Notes under the pieces: model-generated
Told to the model about the DNA's origin: nothing
Seen by the model: the letters and a program-made list of their open reading frames with translations, nothing else
Databases searched by the model: none
Assembly: GCF_032918005.1 (NCBI RefSeq)
Contig: NZ_CP136628.1
Span: 2,775,501-2,839,500, forward strand
Origin: Bradyrhizobium sp. NDS-1
GTDB taxonomy: Bacteria > Pseudomonadota > Alphaproteobacteria > Rhizobiales > Xanthobacteraceae
Direction: 5' to 3'
DNA length: 64,000 nucleotides
Position numbers and translations under genes: made by a program
Shown: positions 17,142 to 26,955 of the stretch, piece by piece
Numbering within the stretch: position 1 is the first letter of the stretch
Layout: every line of letters starts with the position of its first letter

Positions 17142-18179
17142 ATGAGCTCACTCGTTTCTCTTCGCGCTATTCTCGATGCCTGGACCGGCACTGTAGCCGG
17201 CACGATCGTTCGCGCCATGGAGCGGGCCGTGTCGCCGCGGGTGGTCCGGCTGGTCGAAAGCGAGACCGGCACGTTCGCGCTGGAAGCGGCCAAGTCGGAG
17301 AACGTCCCGAAGGAGATTGTGTTCGAGGATGGCAAGTTTGCAAGCGCCAATCTCGCGCAGATCGTCCGCGGCAGCCGCGTCGAGATCGTGCTGCGGTCGT
17401 CGCGCTTTTTGTTTCGTCCGCTGGAACTGCCGGCGCGTGCCGCCGATTTCCTCGACGGCATCGTGCGGGCGCAGATCGACCGGCTGACGCCGTGGACCGC
17501 GAACGAAGCGGTGTTCGGTTGTCGCGCTCCGGCGGCGCATGGCCGCGACAGCATCACCACGGAGATCGCCGCGGCGCCGCGCAAGCTGGCGATGAGCTAT
17601 GTAGATGCCGTCTCCCCGTTCCATCCGTCGGCGGTCGCGATCGCGACGGAGGCGAGCGCGGGCGGACGCATCAAGGTATTCGAGCAGAGGTCGCGCGGCG
17701 CGGTCGATCCGGCGCGGTTGAGCCGGGCGCTGCAAGCGGTGCTGGCTCTTGCCGCCGTCGCCGCGGTGACGGGATCGGTCGCGGCAAGCTATCTTGCCGA
17801 CGGCCTCGGCGCGCAGGAGAAGGAGCTCGAACGGCAGATCACCCAGCGCCGCGCCGCGCTTCGCGGCAGCGATGGCGGCGAGCGATCCCCACTCGCGCTG
17901 CTCGAACGCCGCAAATACGAGACAGCGGCGAGTGTGATCGTGCTGGAAACGCTGAGCCGGGTGTTGCCGGACCATACCTATGTCACCGAGCTGCATCTTG
18001 TGGGCAACAAGCTGCAGATCGGCGGCATCACCCGCGATGCGCCCTCGCTGATCCCGTTGATCGAGCAATCCGGACATTTCAACCGCGCGACCTTCTACGC
18101 CCCGACGACGCGCAGCTCCTCCGATCCCGGCGAGCGCTTCCATATCGAGGCGCAAATCGAACCGAGGAACGTGCCATGA
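17142..18179 (+). CDS. gspL: Type II secretion protein GspL
   Basis: A 345-residue bitopic inner-membrane protein that should link GspE to GspM. The N-terminal part is a cytoplasmic actin-like region, a single membrane segment lies near 203-220 (VLALAAVAAVTGSVAASYL), and a periplasmic PilN-like ferredoxin fold (TYVTELHLVGNKLQIGGIT) ends the protein. It starts 1 bp after the gspK stop. An upstream in-frame ATG at 17076 lies inside gspK and is less likely. Confidence 0.87.
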   Translation: MSSLVSLRAILDAWTGTVAGTIVRAMERAVSPRVVRLVESETGTFALEAAKSENVPKEIVFEDGKFASANLAQIVRGSRVEIVLRSSRFLFRPLELPARAADFLDGIVRAQIDRLTPWTANEAVFGCRAPAAHGRDSITTEIAAAPRKLAMSYVDAVSPFHPSAVAIATEASAGGRIKVFEQRSRGAVDPARLSRALQAVLALAAVAAVTGSVAASYLADGLGAQEKELERQITQRRAALRGSDGGERSPLALLERRKYETAASVIVLETLSRVLPDHTYVTELHLVGNKLQIGGITRDAPSLIPLIEQSGHFNRATFYAPTTRSSSDPGERFHIEAQIEPRNVP

Positions 18180-18757
18180 GCAGTGCCAAGCTCACCGGCG
18201 GCAATGCGGTCGCGCGGGCGCTCGCGAGTTCGCCGCTGATCGCGGTTACGCTCTATGTGGCGATTGCCGGCGCGCTGCTGCTGACGACGGGGCTGTCGAT
18301 CGCCGAGATCGTCGCCCATCGGCAAGCGCTGGCGCAGACTTCCGACCTGCTCGACCAGTTGCGTGGCCGCAAGGGAGGCGCCAAGAATGCCGCCGCGTTA
18401 TCGGCCGAGCGGCCGGGTACGCCGTTCCTGGAGGGGCCGACCGTGACCGTCGCGGGCGCCAATCTGCTGCAGAGGGTTGCCGCTGCTGTCAGCGATGCCG
18501 GCGGCCAGGTCCAGTCCTCGCAAGTTGACGTATCCGGCGCGCGAACCAAGGATGGCTTCGTCGGCCTCGTCGTGAGCTGCGAGCTGGAACAGCCCGCGCT
18601 CCAGAAGCTGCTCTACGATATCGAGGCCGGCATGCCGTTCCTGTTTGTCGATCAGCTCGACGTCCAGGTGCCGCAGACCACCGCGCTGAGCGACGCGGGC
18701 ACCGGTCGCGTCAGGGTGATCCTGGGCGTCTCGGGCCAGTGGCAGGCGGGGAAGTAG
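18176..18757 (+). CDS. gspM: Type II secretion protein GspM
   Basis: A 193-residue bitopic inner-membrane protein: short cytoplasmic start, membrane segment (LIAVTLYVAIAGALLLTTGL), coiled-coil (EIVAHRQALAQTSDLLDQL) and a periplasmic ferredoxin-like domain. This resembles the short alphaproteobacterial GspM type. Its ATG overlaps the gspL stop (ATGA). It is the last gene of the rightward operon and faces the autotransporter with a 30-bp gap. Confidence 0.87.
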   Translation: MSSAKLTGGNAVARALASSPLIAVTLYVAIAGALLLTTGLSIAEIVAHRQALAQTSDLLDQLRGRKGGAKNAAALSAERPGTPFLEGPTVTVAGANLLQRVAAAVSDAGGQVQSSQVDVSGARTKDGFVGLVVSCELEQPALQKLLYDIEAGMPFLFVDQLDVQVPQTTALSDAGTGRVRVILGVSGQWQAGK

Positions 18758-18787
18758 GTCGGCCAAATCAAGGCGGACTGGTCAGCC

Positions 18788-21700
18788 TCACCAAGCGTAC
18801 CTGAACACGCCCTTGCCGGAATAGCTGGTGACGTTGCCGGAGAACTCGCCGTCGAAGGTGGCGGCGATGGAGAAGCCGCTCAGCCACTTCATCTCGGCGC
18901 TGCCGCTCACGAGCGCGGAGTCGGCATCGACCCTGGCGCCGTTCACGACGAAGCCGGTGCCCGGCAAGGTCTGGAACAGGGCGGTGACGGCGCGGCTCGG
19001 ATTGTAGTCGTGCGCCCAGGCGGCACGGCCGCGCAGCGTCAGCACGCCGCTCTGCATGGCGTAAGACTTGTCGGTGCGTAGGCCGAGTTCGGAGCGGGTA
19101 TTGGTCAGAGACTGCGAAGCATAGTTCAGCGCGAACAGGCCGCCGCCGTTGAGGCTGACTTCGGAGTAGTTGGGCAGGTTGAAGTTCGTCACCTGCGCCG
19201 CGGCATAGGGCGTGATGCCGATCAGCGGCGTCGTGAACCGATAGCCGCCCTCGAAGCGCGCCGAGAACGTGTCGGCCTTGAACCGGCCCTGGAGCTGGTC
19301 GGCCCCGGCGAGCGCCACGGTGCGGTTGGTCGTGACGTCGTGCCAGCCATAGGCAAGCGCGGCCGAGACGTAGGCCGCTCCGAAATTGTGCCGGCCATAG
19401 ACACCGGCCTGGAACAGGTCGGCCGAGCCTGCGCCCATCGCATTGGCGAGCGAGTAGTTCAGTCCGCCGCCGCCGAGCGCAAAGCCGACCAGCGTGTCCA
19501 CCGAGATTCGGTAGTCGGCACCGGCCGCGCCGCCCCAGACCCGCGCGGTCAGGTCCTGCGAGCCGACCTGCGCATTGCCGCCGACCCCGGCCGAGCCGCC
19601 ATAGCCGGCTGCCCAGACGCTCCAGCGGCTGCTCGGCTGCGAGGAGAACAGCGGCGCCTTGGTCGCCATCGCATAAGCCTCGCGCTCGCGCGCGGTGGCG
19701 GGCCGCTTCGACGCGTAGGCCGCCGCCTCGTTGCTCTCGGCGAACTGCGCGACGCTGCCCGCCTTGGCGAAGCCGCCGCTACGCCCGACGACGGTCGGGT
19801 CGAGCATCAGATTCAGAAACTGGCCGTCGGCGTTGATTGCAGACTGGATGATGCCGGTGCCGAGCTCACCCGATGCGGTCGTCAGTCCCGCCGGCGTCAG
19901 CGCGGCGAATGCCGCTGGAATGCCGCCGGTGGTGTTGAAGAAATTGGTCAGCGTGTTCGCGACGTTCTGCTGGTTGACGTTGAGCCCGGCGCCTTGCGCG
20001 AAATTGACATTGACGTTGAGGAACACGTTGTTGGTGTCGTAGCTCAGTGTCGCGTTGAGCGTCGGCATGTTCGACAAGACTGTCGGATTGAAGGTACTGC
20101 CGGCCAGGGTGCCGGCCGCGGTCAAGATCGTGTACTGCTTCTTGACCGTGCCCGAGGTGAAGTTCGCGCGCACCGTTGCACCGCCGAGGTCGGCCGCGCC
20201 ATTGACCTGGGCGAGGCTGGCACTGGTCGAGGAAACCTGCACCAGATAGGTCGAGGCGGCGGTGAAGATCAGCGATCCACTGATGGTCATCGTGCCGAAC
20301 GGATTCGCCGCGCTGCCGGGCGCCAGCGTGCCTCCATTGACCGCGACGCCCGCGATCGTGCCGCTGCCGGCGAGCGTGCCGCCGGTGTTGATGGTGGTCA
20401 GGCTGTTCAGAAGCGAGCCGTCCACCACCAGCGTGCCGCCGTTCACGGCGGTGGCGCCCGTATAGGTGTTGACGCCGGTGAGCGTCTGCGTGCCGCCCGT
20501 CAGAGCAAGTCCGCCGCCGGCGGCGCCATCGGCGATGACGCCGGAAAAGGTGCCGTTGCCGTTCGTGATGGTCAGCGTGTTGGCGCCGAGATTGACGTTG
20601 CCCGCGCCCGAGAGCGACTTGATCGCGGTGCCGGTACTCAAGGCGGCGATGTCGAAGATGCCGTTGGCGATGACGCTGCTCGAGGTCGCGATGCTGCCGT
20701 CGCTGCCGCCGAAATTGACGAGATCGAGTTCGCCGCCGCTGGCGATGGTCGTGGTGCCGGTATAGGTGTTGGTGCCGAAGAGCTGCTGCAGCCCTCCGTT
20801 CGCGATCGCAAGATTGCCTGCGGTGCCGCCGCCGATGCCGCCGTCCTGGATCACGCCGCCGAAGGCGGTGCCGCTGCCAGCCGTAATTGTCAGCGTCTTC
20901 GATCCCAGCGCGACGACGCCATTGGTGCCGAAGGAGAGCAGCTGAGTCACCGATGCCCCGGACGTGGTCTGGGAAATATCGAGCGTCGAAGCCGCGCCCG
21001 AGAAGGCGACATAAAGCGAATTTGCAATCGAGCTGCCGCCCTTCAGTGCCAGGGTTGCGCCCGCGTCGATCTGCGTGACATTGGTGTAGGTGTTTAGGCC
21101 CGAGAGCGTCTGCGTTCCGCCGAAAACCTCGAGCCCGCCTGTGCCCTGGATCACACCCGAGAACTCGGTCGAGCCGTTGGTAATGACCAGATTGTTGGCA
21201 CCCAGGTTGACGGCGCCGCTCGAACTGCCGGCAAGCGTCGTGATGGCGTTGAACGGAACCGCGGATGCCGAGATGTCGAAGGTCGCGTCCACCGTGACGA
21301 CGCTGGATGACGAAATACTGCCGAAGCCGGAGATTGCCAATGTTCCGGCCGAGATCGTCGTCGCGCCCGTGTAGGTGTTGGTGCCGGTCAACGTCAGCGT
21401 GCCTGCGCCGACCTTGGTCAGGCCGCCGGTGCCGGAGATGATGCCGTCGACCTGGGTCGAGGTGTTGAGGCTGCCGGTGGTAAGCGTATTGGCGCCCAGA
21501 GCATAATTGCCGGCGCCTTCAATCGAGCCGGACGTCATCCCGCCGCTGGTCAGGCCCGAAATGTCGACGGTGCCGCCGGCGTTGGTGATGAAGCGCGCGC
21601 TGCCGCCGGTCGCCGACCCGCTGAAGTTCGTCGTTGCACCATTGTTGGTGGTGATGGTGGCGCTGCCGGCGGTGGCGGAGCCGTCGAAATTCAACGTTCC

Positions 21701-22405
21701 GTCGTTGATGATGGACGAGGTGGCGGCGGTGGTGGTGTTGTGGAAGCTCAGCACTCCCCCTGCGCCGTTGTTGATCGTAGCCGTGCCGGCCGAAGCATTG
21801 CTGAAGAAATCGATCTGGCCGGTGGCGTTGTTGGTGATCTGGGCGCTGCCGGCAGAGGCCGAATCCTCGAACGTGACGAAGCCGCTGTTGGCGAGAGTTG
21901 CCGTCCCTGCGGTGCTGTCCTGGATGAAGTTGACGTTGCCGCCGACATCGTTGGTGATGGTCACGGCCCCGGCGCCGCCGCTCGCCGTGCTGCTGTTCTG
22001 GAACACCAGGTTGTTGCCGGCGGTGACTCCAAAATTCTGGGTATTGCCCGTATCGTTGTTGATGATGCCCGTTGCATTGACGATGAACGGGTTGCCGATC
22101 GTGAACGTATAGGCCTGCGAGGCGTTCGAGAACTGGATCGTGCCGATGCTGACGACGCCGTTGTTGTTGTCGACCGCCGTGCTTCCGGTGTTGCTGAAGG
22201 TCGCGGTCTCGTCCGGCACGCTCGGGTTGGATGACCAATTGGTGGGATCCGTCCAGTCTGTGGAGCCGCCGGTCCATGTGCCGTCCACGGCATGCGCGGC
22301 GACGACGCCGAGTGCCGTGGTGGCGAGGAGTGTCGCCAGGGAGTGGCGCACGACGGATCGCAGCCCGTATCCGATTCGCCCACCTGCCATTGTCGGTCCA
22401 GCCAT
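18788..22405 (-). CDS. Autotransporter (type Va) with beta-strand repeats
   Basis: A 1205-residue outer-membrane autotransporter. A signal peptide ends near AAHA-VDG (about residue 40). The passenger, about 40-900, is rich in Gly/Thr/Asn with at least four autotransporter-associated repeats (GTNTYTGATTISAGTLAI, LNTYTNVTQI, GTNTYTGTTTIASGG, GVNTYTGATAVNGG) that predict a long beta-helix. The C-terminal 270 residues form the autotransporter barrel and end in aromatic Trp (FRYAW). No protease or lipase active site is visible, so an adhesin-like role is inference. An ATG at 22390 is an alternative start. It lies between gspM and the gspC-like gene, on the opposite strand. Confidence 0.93.
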   Translation of the reverse strand: MAGPTMAGGRIGYGLRSVVRHSLATLLATTALGVVAAHAVDGTWTGGSTDWTDPTNWSSNPSVPDETATFSNTGSTAVDNNNGVVSIGTIQFSNASQAYTFTIGNPFIVNATGIINNDTGNTQNFGVTAGNNLVFQNSSTASGGAGAVTITNDVGGNVNFIQDSTAGTATLANSGFVTFEDSASAGSAQITNNATGQIDFFSNASAGTATINNGAGGVLSFHNTTTAATSSIINDGTLNFDGSATAGSATITTNNGATTNFSGSATGGSARFITNAGGTVDISGLTSGGMTSGSIEGAGNYALGANTLTTGSLNTSTQVDGIISGTGGLTKVGAGTLTLTGTNTYTGATTISAGTLAISGFGSISSSSVVTVDATFDISASAVPFNAITTLAGSSSGAVNLGANNLVITNGSTEFSGVIQGTGGLEVFGGTQTLSGLNTYTNVTQIDAGATLALKGGSSIANSLYVAFSGAASTLDISQTTSGASVTQLLSFGTNGVVALGSKTLTITAGSGTAFGGVIQDGGIGGGTAGNLAIANGGLQQLFGTNTYTGTTTIASGGELDLVNFGGSDGSIATSSSVIANGIFDIAALSTGTAIKSLSGAGNVNLGANTLTITNGNGTFSGVIADGAAGGGLALTGGTQTLTGVNTYTGATAVNGGTLVVDGSLLNSLTTINTGGTLAGSGTIAGVAVNGGTLAPGSAANPFGTMTISGSLIFTAASTYLVQVSSTSASLAQVNGAADLGGATVRANFTSGTVKKQYTILTAAGTLAGSTFNPTVLSNMPTLNATLSYDTNNVFLNVNVNFAQGAGLNVNQQNVANTLTNFFNTTGGIPAAFAALTPAGLTTASGELGTGIIQSAINADGQFLNLMLDPTVVGRSGGFAKAGSVAQFAESNEAAAYASKRPATAREREAYAMATKAPLFSSQPSSRWSVWAAGYGGSAGVGGNAQVGSQDLTARVWGGAAGADYRISVDTLVGFALGGGGLNYSLANAMGAGSADLFQAGVYGRHNFGAAYVSAALAYGWHDVTTNRTVALAGADQLQGRFKADTFSARFEGGYRFTTPLIGITPYAAAQVTNFNLPNYSEVSLNGGGLFALNYASQSLTNTRSELGLRTDKSYAMQSGVLTLRGRAAWAHDYNPSRAVTALFQTLPGTGFVVNGARVDADSALVSGSAEMKWLSGFSIAATFDGEFSGNVTSYSGKGVFRYAW

Positions 22406-22733
22406 CCGATCGTCTCAAAACATCAAAGAAATCATCGCGAGCATGCAACCTGGGCGCGTACGGAGGCCCGGCGCCCACGCTATGATCTCATGGCGCCGCG
22501 ACGGCCTGCAATGAATGGGTATCCATTTGTGCCCGGTTCGGACCTGTTCCGCCTTGTATTTTCAGCCATCGTGGCCGTCGGGCAACATATTCGTGCATTG
22601 CAACAGGTTCAGCACGGAATGCGCGTGCTCGTTAGGGTGGCAGGATGGGTTGATGGCGCCGTGGATCGGAACTAGTTTGGCCCCGATGCCTCGCCGTCGT
22701 CGTGGCGTGGCCCGTCGTCGCAGGGGAATATCG
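22406..22733. other. Divergent intergenic region, autotransporter / gspC-like gene
   Basis: About 330 bp with no convincing gene. It must hold the autotransporter promoter on the minus strand, which I cannot place cleanly, and a possible plus-strand promoter at 22650-22678. The reading frame of the gspC-like gene is open through part of it (back to 22515), but that stretch has no coding character. Confidence 0.5.
22650..22678 (+). promoter_or_regulatory. Possible promoter of the gspC-like gene
   Basis: TTGATG (22650-22655) and TAGTTT (22673-22678) are 17 bp apart, 55 bp before the ATG. The -10 is weak. If real, this gene is expressed apart from the gspE-M operon. Confidence 0.3.
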
Positions 22734-23414
22734 ATGTCCGGCTGGCTGAAGCCGACAGGATTGGCCGTGCTGTGTGTGGTGCTGGGCGCTGCCGGAACCA
22801 TGGCGGCCACCTCGTCGCGGGTGGACGTCCTGTCGGACGACGCGGCCGGCAGCCCTGCTGAAAGTGTCGACGTCGGAACGGTGAGACCGATCGCGCGGCC
22901 CGCGCAGCAAACGCCGGGCAAGCCTGTCCCTCGCGGCAATCCGCTGTGGTCGGTGCCGCTTTCGGCGCTGAGCGCAACCCAGGAACGCCCGATCTTCTCG
23001 TCCATGCGCCGGCCACCGCCGCGCGCGGTCGCCGCTTCGCCGGTCGAGGAAAGTCCTGCGGCAACGCCCAAGCCGGTCGAGGCGCCGCCGCCGTTGTTGC
23101 TGGTCGGGGCCGTGGTGGGCGAAGGCGACGCGATTGCAATTCTCGTCAACCGCGCCGATCAGAAGGTCGTGCGTCTGCGGCAGGGCGAATCGCTCGCTGG
23201 CTGGTCGCTGACGTCGGTGCAGCCGCGCGAGGTGACGTTCAAGCAGGGCGAGCGCAGCGAGGTGCTGGTGCTCCAGCGGTCGGATGCAGCCGCTCCCGCG
23301 GGCCCGCCCGCGGATGCCGGGGGCAAGCTGACGATGCCCGGCCCGGCCGATCCGGCGTTCTCTCCCTTCGTGCCGCGTTCGACGCCGAAGAACGGCGAGT
23401 CGGATGGACTCTGA
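22734..23414 (+). CDS. GspC/GspN-like type II secretion protein
   Basis: A 226-residue bitopic inner-membrane protein. A membrane segment lies at about 7-25, then a Pro/Ala-rich linker, and a compact domain at about 115-185 (LLLVGAVVGEGDAIAIL ... VRLRQGESLAGW ... VTFKQGERSEVLVL), the pattern of the GspC homology region that contacts the secretin. No PDZ domain follows; the C-terminus is a Pro-rich tail. AGGGGA lies before the ATG at 22734, chosen over in-frame upstream starts. In alphaproteobacteria such proteins are labelled GspC or GspN. It fills the one apparent gap in the secretion system. Confidence 0.75.
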   Translation: MSGWLKPTGLAVLCVVLGAAGTMAATSSRVDVLSDDAAGSPAESVDVGTVRPIARPAQQTPGKPVPRGNPLWSVPLSALSATQERPIFSSMRRPPPRAVAASPVEESPAATPKPVEAPPPLLLVGAVVGEGDAIAILVNRADQKVVRLRQGESLAGWSLTSVQPREVTFKQGERSEVLVLQRSDAAAPAGPPADAGGKLTMPGPADPAFSPFVPRSTPKNGESDGL

Positions 23415-23547
23415 GCGCTGGCAGGCGCGCCGGGCCCCTGTAGACTATCGACTATCGACATTCCCTGGATCGGCTGCTAGCCCGAATTCGCGCCCCTCGC
23501 GGGACCCGATCGGAGATGCGGCAAGGGCTTGGTGAGGTGATGGCCGG

Positions 23548-25110
23548 TTGGCTGGCATGACGTTCAGGAAAAGACCCCCCGACCTGCTGGGAAACTCCGC
23601 GTGGAATGCGATGGCCTTCCTGCTGGCGGTGGTGCTGAACCTGGCCATCCTGCCTTTCGTGATCGTTCACCTCGGCCTCACCGCATTCGGCATCGCGGGG
23701 CTTGTCACCGCATGCATTGCGCCTGCCCTTGTGTTCAGCAACACGCTCGGATTGTCGACGGCGCGCGAGCTTGCGCAGCGACTGGAGCCGTCCGACCGCG
23801 ACGATGCGCGACGCCTGTTCGCGACCGCGGTCATGCTTGCAGCTGGCGCGGGCGGCCTGATCACCATTTTCTTTCTGGTCGCCGGAGCTCCGCTTGCGCG
23901 GCTCGGATTTCATCTGGCCGGTCCAGTCGCCGAGGACCTTGGATGGGCCTTCGCGTTGGCCGCTCTCGGTTGGCTGAGCCAATGCGTGTCGGCGGTCTTC
24001 ATTTCCTTGTTCACCGCGCGGCAGGACTACCGCCGGATCGCTTCGACCGGCATTGTCAGCACCGTGGTCTCGACCGTTTCAATGCTCCTCCTGATCCCTG
24101 CCGCCCCCCACGCATCGACTTTCCTCGGCTGCCAGGCGCTGGGGTTCGCGACCAGCCTGCTGATCGCAGTGGCCTGGTCGTGCGGTACACTGCGCGAATG
24201 GCTGGCACCGCCAGCGTTGCATCGCGAGGCGCTTGGCAGGCTGCTCCGGTTCGGCAGCTGGCAGGTCGCCGCGCAGGGCGGTGCGCTGCTCGCCGGGCAG
24301 GCCGATCGATATCTGCTCGGCGCGCTGCTTCAACCGCAGTTCGTCGGTTTTTATGGTGTTGCGCAACGTCTCCAGGAGGCGACCTATATCGGTATCCTGA
24401 AGGTCGGCGAAATCCTGTTTCCATACTTCAGCACGTTGCAAGGCGAGAGCGAGGACCGAAAGGCCGATCTGCTGTTCCGGTCTTCGTGGATTCTCAACGT
24501 CCTGGCCGCAAGTGCCCTGGGTGGATTGATTTCGGTGGCCGGCCCGCTGCTGCATGTCTGGACCGGCGCCGAAGTCGCGGCCGAGGCTGCGCGGGTTCTC
24601 GTCGTGCTGTCGATCGCCGGAATACTCGGATCGAGCGCGAACGTCTTCGGTTTTTACCTGCTGGCGCAGGGGCGGTCACGCTCCAACGCGCTCATCGCAT
24701 TGATCACGGGTGTCGTCACACTCGTCACCAGCGCGTTCGCGTTGCCGCGTTTCGGATGGCATGCCGCGGGCTGGAGCGCATGCGCCGGCATGATCGCGCA
24801 GATGCTGACTGTCGTCTTCCTGCTGCGGCGCAATTTTAAGCTCGCCGGCATGTGGTCGCGTGTCGCGCATTGCGTATTGACGCCGCTTTGCATCGGGATC
24901 GCGATGGCGCTGGCAGTGCGGTACGGTCTCGACCGCATGCCGCTCCGGCTCGCGCCGTCCTGGTGGTCGGTGGGGGCCGTCTCGTCGCTGACGGCTGCGA
25001 TCATCCTCGTGGTCGCGGTTGCCGCTTCGCAGTTGGGCCCGTATCGGAAGGTGTGCCGGCAAGATATTCGTTCGATCCTCGCTCGCTTCCTGCCCCTCAA
25101 GGCCGTCTAG
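23548..25110 (+). CDS. Polysaccharide flippase, Wzx/PST type (first copy)
   Basis: A protein of about 520 residues with about 12-14 hydrophobic segments and almost no soluble domain, fitting the oligosaccharide/polysaccharide (MATE-like) flippase superfamily that moves undecaprenyl-linked glycans across the inner membrane. The start is TTG at 23548 or ATG at 23557. It heads a rightward run of seven close genes (to 31656), which suggests that these genes make the unit it exports. A second flippase lies at 48648-50171. Confidence 0.85.
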   Translation: MAGMTFRKRPPDLLGNSAWNAMAFLLAVVLNLAILPFVIVHLGLTAFGIAGLVTACIAPALVFSNTLGLSTARELAQRLEPSDRDDARRLFATAVMLAAGAGGLITIFFLVAGAPLARLGFHLAGPVAEDLGWAFALAALGWLSQCVSAVFISLFTARQDYRRIASTGIVSTVVSTVSMLLLIPAAPHASTFLGCQALGFATSLLIAVAWSCGTLREWLAPPALHREALGRLLRFGSWQVAAQGGALLAGQADRYLLGALLQPQFVGFYGVAQRLQEATYIGILKVGEILFPYFSTLQGESEDRKADLLFRSSWILNVLAASALGGLISVAGPLLHVWTGAEVAAEAARVLVVLSIAGILGSSANVFGFYLLAQGRSRSNALIALITGVVTLVTSAFALPRFGWHAAGWSACAGMIAQMLTVVFLLRRNFKLAGMWSRVAHCVLTPLCIGIAMALAVRYGLDRMPLRLAPSWWSVGAVSSLTAAIILVVAVAASQLGPYRKVCRQDIRSILARFLPLKAV

Positions 25111-25113
25111 GAC

Positions 25114-26952
25114 ATGTGCGGAATCGCGGGCATCGTAAATCTGGGCGGCAATGCGGTGGAGCGGGCTGACATCTCGCGGCTGACGGGCCTGATCGCGCAT
25201 CGTGGTCCGTTCGGCGAGGGGACCTGGTTCAGCGCAGACCGAAGCCTCGCATTCGGCCACCGCCGGCTGGCGATCATCGATCCCGGCGAGGGCGGATATC
25301 AGCCGATGCTGTCTGCGGACGGCCGCCATGTGATCGTGTTCAATGGCGAAATCTACAATTTTCTCGAGCTGCGCCGCGAACTCGAGGGGCAGGGCGCGGT
25401 GTTCCGCAGCCAGTCCGATACCGAAGTGATCTTGGCGGCCTGGCAGGCCTGGCGGGAAGACATGCTGTCCCGCTTCAACGGCATGTGGGCTCTGGCGATC
25501 TTCGACACGGGCACGCGCGAATTGTTTCTTGCGCGCGATCGCTTCGGCATCAAGCCGCTGCTCTACGCGGCGTCGCCGAAGCGATTCATCTTCGCGTCCG
25601 AGCAGCGGGCGCTGGTGCGGAGCGGGCTGATCGATGCATCCGTTGACACGGAAGTGGCGCGCCGGCTGCTGCTCGACCCCTTCGGGATCGAAGGAAGCGA
25701 GCGAACCCTGTTTCGCCAGGTTCGCCGCCTGCAGGGCGGCCATTGCATGTGGCTGCGCCAGGGCAAGGTCAGTGTCAGGCGCTGGTGGCGGACGGTGGAT
25801 CATCTGCCGACCGTGCCTGCCACCGAAGCCGAACGCGCCGCGCGCTTTCGCGAGCTGTTCCAGGACGCCGTGGCACTGCGCATGCGCAGCGATGTGCCGA
25901 TCGGGACCTGCCTGTCTGGAGGTTTCGATTCATCGGCGGTGATCTGCACCATGGCGGCGCACGAGAAGGCGGGCATGGGGCCGCGCGACAGCGCCGCATG
26001 GCGTCATGCCTTTGTCGCGACGTTTCCCGGCGCCTCGAACGACGAGCGGCCGATGGCAGAGGAGGCCGCCGCCTGGGCTGAAGTTGCGCCGACCTTCCTC
26101 GAAATCGGGCAGGCCGATGCACTTGCAGACCTGGATCGGATTCTCGACGATCTCGATGACGTCTATATCGGGCTGCCCAGCGCCGTGTGGTTGATCTATC
26201 GGCAGCTGAGGCGGCAGAACGTGACGGTGTCGCTGGACGGCCACGGCGCGGACGAGTTGATGGGCGCCTATTTGCAGCAAGGACAGGCGCGTGCATTCCG
26301 AATCCGGAACGCAGCCGAAGACCTCGCCTCGCGCTCGGCGCTGACCCGGCGCGGCGTGGATGTCCTGCGTGCGTTCGGCCTCAGGCGCCAGGGGGTGTAC
26401 TTTCTGCGCGGCGGTCTGCGCGATCTTCCCGCTCAACTCCCGCTGACGGCGGAGGACGACGTGCTGCCGCGCGAATGGGGCGGCTTGAACAAGCGCCTCT
26501 ACCGCATGTTTCACAGCACGGTGCTTCCCACCATCCTGCGCAACTTCGATCGTCTCTCGATGGCTCACGGCGTCGAAGTCCGCATGCCCTTCATGGACTG
26601 GCGCCTGGTGACGTACACGATGGCGCTTCCCGAAAGCAGCAAGTTCGCAGATGGCTACACCAAGGCGGTCGCCCGGCGGGCAATGGCCAATTTGATGCCG
26701 GAATCGATCCGGACCGCGCGCCGCAAGGTCGGCTTTAATTCACCGATGCCCGAATGGCTGAACGGACCTTTGGCCGGATGGACGGCGGACCTGCTCGACC
26801 GCGAGGTGCCGGCCTTTGCCGAAATGGTGGATGAAACGGCCTTGCGCAGAGCGGTGAGCCGCTTGACGGCGTCGAAAACTTGGGACTGGGAGACGGTCGG
26901 TCGGATCTGGCCGTATTTGAACATGAAATGGATGTTGGCGAGGTACGCCTGA
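25114..26952 (+). CDS. asnB: Asparagine synthase (glutamine-hydrolysing)-like amidotransferase
   Basis: A 612-residue protein with an N-terminal class II glutamine amidotransferase domain (MCGIAGIVNL, nucleophile Cys2) and a C-terminal synthase domain with the ATP pyrophosphatase loop SGGFDSS near 268-274. The family makes asparagine, but copies inside surface-glycan clusters are thought to amidate uronic acids (established for some O-antigen loci, inferred here). The start is 3 bp after the flippase stop, and the next gene begins 3 bp after its end, so it is firmly within the glycan operon. Confidence 0.9.
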   Translation: MCGIAGIVNLGGNAVERADISRLTGLIAHRGPFGEGTWFSADRSLAFGHRRLAIIDPGEGGYQPMLSADGRHVIVFNGEIYNFLELRRELEGQGAVFRSQSDTEVILAAWQAWREDMLSRFNGMWALAIFDTGTRELFLARDRFGIKPLLYAASPKRFIFASEQRALVRSGLIDASVDTEVARRLLLDPFGIEGSERTLFRQVRRLQGGHCMWLRQGKVSVRRWWRTVDHLPTVPATEAERAARFRELFQDAVALRMRSDVPIGTCLSGGFDSSAVICTMAAHEKAGMGPRDSAAWRHAFVATFPGASNDERPMAEEAAAWAEVAPTFLEIGQADALADLDRILDDLDDVYIGLPSAVWLIYRQLRRQNVTVSLDGHGADELMGAYLQQGQARAFRIRNAAEDLASRSALTRRGVDVLRAFGLRRQGVYFLRGGLRDLPAQLPLTAEDDVLPREWGGLNKRLYRMFHSTVLPTILRNFDRLSMAHGVEVRMPFMDWRLVTYTMALPESSKFADGYTKAVARRAMANLMPESIRTARRKVGFNSPMPEWLNGPLAGWTADLLDREVPAFAEMVDETALRRAVSRLTASKTWDWETVGRIWPYLNMKWMLARYA

Positions 26953-26955
26953 GCG

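Noticed and set aside
19340..21097. A 585-codon plus-strand frame opposite the autotransporter
   Set aside because: It mirrors the repetitive Gly/Thr passenger; no ribosome site, no recognisable domain.
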